From the NCBI RefSeq assembly GCF_002900095.1, contig NZ_LLKN01000002.1, forward strand, positions 1,860,001 through 1,924,000: a stretch of DNA of 64,000 nucleotides, written 5' to 3'. The translations under genes and the position numbers were made by a program. The notes below the pieces were generated by a model. The model had not been told where the DNA came from. It ran no database searches and worked only from the letters and a program-made list of their open reading frames with translations. This DNA is from Salegentibacter mishustinae (lineage in GTDB: Bacteria > Bacteroidota > Bacteroidia > Flavobacteriales > Flavobacteriaceae). Below are positions 61,537-64,000 of this stretch, one piece after another (position 1 is the stretch's first letter; every line of letters starts with the position of its first letter).

Positions 61537-61565
61537 TAAATGTACATAATTATTTTAACCAACAA
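61537..61565 (-). promoter_or_regulatory. Candidate arginine cluster promoter (TTG-N18-TACATTTA)
   Basis: On the minus strand TTG at 61565-61563, 18-base spacer, TACATTTA at 61544-61537 (one mismatch to TAnnTTTG). The predicted start, near 61530, is just before the leader ORF. It overlaps the sequence immediately after the ilvA stop. Confidence 0.5.
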
Positions 61566-61570
61566 AATAT

Positions 61571-62845
61571 TTATACTAAATACTGAAACAAATTAGGCTT
61601 ATCGTTAAGATATTCCCCGTAAAAATTATTCGCTTTCATCCGGTCAACCAATGGCTCAAAATCTGCCGGGTCGTTTATTTCTATCCCTACAACCGCGGGA
61701 GCGTTTTCCCTGTGATGTTTTTTAGAATATTCAAAATGGGTAATATCGTCTTTTGGTCCCAAAACTTTTTCCAGGAAATCTTTTAAAGCACCTGCTCTTT
61801 GCGGAAAGCTTATCACAAAATAATGTTTTAGGCCTGCATATAATAAAGCACGTTCTTTAATTTCAGCTGTTCGGGTGATATCATTATTACTTCCACTTAC
61901 AATGCAAACCACATTTTTCCCTTTAATTTCTTCAGCAAAAAAATCGAGCGCACTTATAGCCATTGCCCCTGCAGGTTCTACCACAATTGCATCCTGGTTA
62001 TAAAGATCAAGGATGGTTTGGCAAATCTTGCCTTCGGGAACCGTGATCATTTTATCTAGATTCTCCTTACAAATCTCAAAATTGCGGCTACCTACTTTTT
62101 GAACCGCAGCGCCATCTACAAACCTTTCTATAGATTTTAGTTCTACCAATTTCCCTTCTTTCAAAGAGGAAGTCATGGAAGCCGCACCTTCCGGCTCTAC
62201 TCCAATGATTTTAGTATTGGGAGAAAGCTCTTTAAACATAGAAGATATTCCGGCTAACAGTCCGCCACCACCAAGAGGCGCAAAAACATAATCTATGGGT
62301 TCGTTTGCCTGTTCCAGGATTTCTAAGCCAATAGTAGCCTGACCCTCAATCACTTTTTCATCGTCAAAAGGATGAATAAAAACCAATCCGAATTTATCGG
62401 CGTGTTTCATCGAGCTTTTAAAAGAATCATCAAAAGTGTCACCTTTTAAAACCACCTCCACCCATTCGCCGCCAAACATTTTTGTTTGTTCCACTTTTTG
62501 CCTGGGAGTGGTAATTGGCATATAGATCACGCCTTTTGCCCGCAGTTTATTACAGGCAAAAGCTACACCTTGCGCGTGATTTCCGGCGCTGGCACAAATA
62601 ACCCCTTTATTAAGTTGTTCTTTTGGTAGGCTTGAGATCTTATTATAAGCCCCACGAATTTTATAAGAACGAACCTGTTGCAAATCTTCCCTTTTCAACA
62701 TCACATTAGCCGAAAATTTGTTAGTATAAGTAAAAGATTGCATAAGCGGTGTTTTTACCACCACTTTAGAAATTCGCTCAGCCGCTTCTTTTACAGCTTC
62801 AACTTGAGGTTTGTATATTTTTTTATCTGCCAGCAAAGTATCCAT
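61571..62845 (-). CDS. ilvA: Threonine dehydratase, biosynthetic, short form
   Basis: PLP enzyme making 2-oxobutyrate for isoleucine. The 424 residues have the PLP Lys in SYKIRGAYN (Lys62), PLGGGGLLAGISSMF and CASAGNHAQGVA. The C-terminal part (ISFPQRAGALKDFLEKVLGP) is a single ACT-like domain, shorter than the double one of E. coli. It begins one base after the ilvC stop. Confidence 0.93.
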   Translation of the reverse strand: MDTLLADKKIYKPQVEAVKEAAERISKVVVKTPLMQSFTYTNKFSANVMLKREDLQQVRSYKIRGAYNKISSLPKEQLNKGVICASAGNHAQGVAFACNKLRAKGVIYMPITTPRQKVEQTKMFGGEWVEVVLKGDTFDDSFKSSMKHADKFGLVFIHPFDDEKVIEGQATIGLEILEQANEPIDYVFAPLGGGGLLAGISSMFKELSPNTKIIGVEPEGAASMTSSLKEGKLVELKSIERFVDGAAVQKVGSRNFEICKENLDKMITVPEGKICQTILDLYNQDAIVVEPAGAMAISALDFFAEEIKGKNVVCIVSGSNNDITRTAEIKERALLYAGLKHYFVISFPQRAGALKDFLEKVLGPKDDITHFEYSKKHHRENAPAVVGIEINDPADFEPLVDRMKANNFYGEYLNDKPNLFQYLV

Positions 62846-62846
62846 T

Positions 62847-64000
62847 TTATTCCTGTATTTTTTTCATTGCGGTCATCGCTTTTCGTAACCTTCCGCCTAC
62901 TTTTTCTACCGGATGTTGTCTAATTTCATCATTCACGGCAATTAACTGCTGATTGTCTACGCCGGTATAATCGGTTCCAAAAGAATGACCAATAACCTCT
63001 TTTGGTAAGCCGTTCACATAATCTTTAATAAGTGGTTTGGCCGAATGATCAAATAAATAACAACCGTATTCTGCCGTATCAGAAATAATCCTGTTCATCT
63101 CGAACAATTTCTTCCTGGCTATGGTATTGGCAATTAAAGGAGTTTCGTGCAGCGATTCGTAATAAGCCGAATCTGCCACAATGCCTGCTTCTACCATAGT
63201 TTCAAAAGCCAGTTCTACACCAGATTTCACAAAGGCTACTAACAATACACCTTTATCAAAATATTCCTGTTCTTTTATTTCTTTAGAAGTGGCTTCAGAT
63301 TTTTCAAAAGCGGTTTCTCCGGTTGCGGCACGCCATTCCAGCAATTCTTTGTCATTATTTTCCCAATCGCGCATCATTCGGCTACTAAATTCTCCTGAAA
63401 TAATATCATCCATATGCTTTTGAAAAAGCGGACGTAATATTTCTTTTAATTCTTCGGAAATCGCATCGGCTTTTATCTTGGCAGGATTTGATAGCCTATC
63501 CATCATATTGGTGATTCCGCCGTGCTTTAAAGCTTCGGTGATGGTTTCCCAACCATACTGGATCAATTTTGAAGCATAAGCAGGTTCTACCCCTTCAGCT
63601 ACCATTTTATCGAAACTCAAAATAGATCCGGTTTGCAGCACTCCACATAATATGGTTTGCTCACCCATAAGATCTGATTTCACTTCAGCCACAAAAGAAG
63701 ATTCCAAAACTCCGGCGCGGTCACCACCAGTGGCAACAGCATAAGCTTTAGCCCATTCAAACCCAATTCCCTGTGGATCGTTTTCTGGATGTACGGCAAT
63801 TAGAGTCGGCACTCCAAAACCTCTTTTATATTCTTCTCTAACTTCACTACCGGGGCATTTTGGCGCCACCATAATTACGGTAATATCTTCCCTAATTTTC
63901 ATTCCTTCTTCCACGATATTGAATCCGTGGGAATAAGAAAGCACCGCGTCTTTTTTAATATGCGGTTGAATGGCTTTTATCACCGAAGTATGTTGTTTGT
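62847..64000 (-). CDS. ilvC: Ketol-acid reductoisomerase, C-terminal part (5' end outside window)
   Basis: NADPH-dependent isomeroreductase of valine/isoleucine synthesis. The frame is open to the right edge ([16 protein letters not shown]), so the GTG at 63983 is internal. About 384 residues are seen, matching residues ~108-491 of long-form (class II) enzymes: [53 protein letters not shown], and the second knotted-domain repeat. The N-terminal NADPH-binding part is outside. Confidence 0.95.
   Translation of the reverse strand, partial: KQHTSVIKAIQPHIKKDAVLSYSHGFNIVEEGMKIREDITVIMVAPKCPGSEVREEYKRGFGVPTLIAVHPENDPQGIGFEWAKAYAVATGGDRAGVLESSFVAEVKSDLMGEQTILCGVLQTGSILSFDKMVAEGVEPAYASKLIQYGWETITEALKHGGITNMMDRLSNPAKIKADAISEELKEILRPLFQKHMDDIISGEFSSRMMRDWENNDKELLEWRAATGETAFEKSEATSKEIKEQEYFDKGVLLVAFVKSGVELAFETMVEAGIVADSAYYESLHETPLIANTIARKKLFEMNRIISDTAEYGCYLFDHSAKPLIKDYVNGLPKEVIGHSFGTDYTGVDNQQLIAVNDEIRQHPVEKVGGRLRKAMTAMKKIQE

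Larger units (their letters stand above)
61232..61570 (-). promoter_or_regulatory. Arginine cluster leader region
   Basis: About 340 bases between ilvA and the GNAT gene. It holds a promoter-like sequence, a leader ORF with four terminal Arg codons (61470-61523), a T run at 61442-61451 on the minus strand after the leader, a hairpin ATTTCAGAA-GTAA-TTCTGAAAT (61363-61384), and a second Arg-rich tract (61314-61418). GC content in the Arg tracts is far above the surroundings. Confidence 0.65.

Overview
The window is about 64 kb of an AT-rich chromosome from a member of the Bacteroidota, most likely a marine Flavobacteriaceae of the Gramella / Salegentibacter / Zunongwangia type. Support for this: many lipoproteins with a Cys shortly after a hydrophobic stretch, TAnnTTTG-type -7 promoter boxes, almost no Shine-Dalgarno sequences, frequent TTG/GTG starts, a fused E1 alpha-beta keto-acid dehydrogenase, and an arginine pathway built on an ArgF'-type N-acyl-ornithine carbamoyltransferase. 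The species call is inference. I see no tRNA, rRNA, CRISPR, integrase or transposase, so this is mostly ordinary core chromosome with a few lineage-specific islands.

Layout. 1-3.2 kb: partial rhomboid gene, lipid A-type acyltransferase, glmM, acpH-like gene. 3.3-10.9 kb: a lineage-specific block with an astacin-like lipoprotein protease, three paralogous modular lipoproteins and a LuxR-type regulator; a fourth paralogue lies at 29.8-31.6 kb. 11.4-20.5 kb: uvrA, a LOG-family gene, a degenerate M1-peptidase/beta-barrel protein, and the fused E1 gene. 20.6-29.6 kb: PH-domain pair with menB, a CvfB-like S1 protein, and menD, isochorismate synthase and a hotdog thioesterase (menaquinone). 31.9-46.9 kb: hydrolase, divergent Nramp-like transporter, dnaK, serine dehydratase, CPBP protease, alcohol dehydrogenase, a broken formylglycine-generating-enzyme-like gene, GH18 chitinase, panB, rluA-type gene and uncharacterised proteins. 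47.1-64 kb: amino-acid biosynthesis, with leuACDB on the plus strand facing a minus-strand arginine cluster (GNAT-argG-argC-proC-argD-argF'-argB-argE-argH) that lies downstream of ilvC-ilvA.

How genes work together. IlvA, IlvC and LeuABCD cover isoleucine/leucine synthesis. PanB uses the same 2-oxoisovalerate intermediate, and the E1 fusion probably oxidises branched 2-oxo acids. The arginine cluster appears complete for an acylated pathway, and its first gene, a GNAT with a Cys cluster, is a good candidate for the otherwise missing N-acylglutamate synthase.

Most interesting signals: (1) a 17-codon ORF ending in four Arg codons, plus a second Arg-rich tract, in the leader of the arginine cluster, which looks like an arginine-sensing leader; (2) a four-member lipoprotein family with a shared N-terminal domain and swapped C-terminal modules, two members nearly identical over about 400 bp although 25 kb apart (recent gene conversion or duplication); (3) a formylglycine-generating-enzyme-like gene with both a nonsense codon and a 45-bp tandem duplication; (4) a Nramp-like transporter without the DPGN motif; (5) palindrome and sigma54-like elements upstream of dnaK; (6) families of intergenic inverted repeats inside and between the biosynthetic operons.
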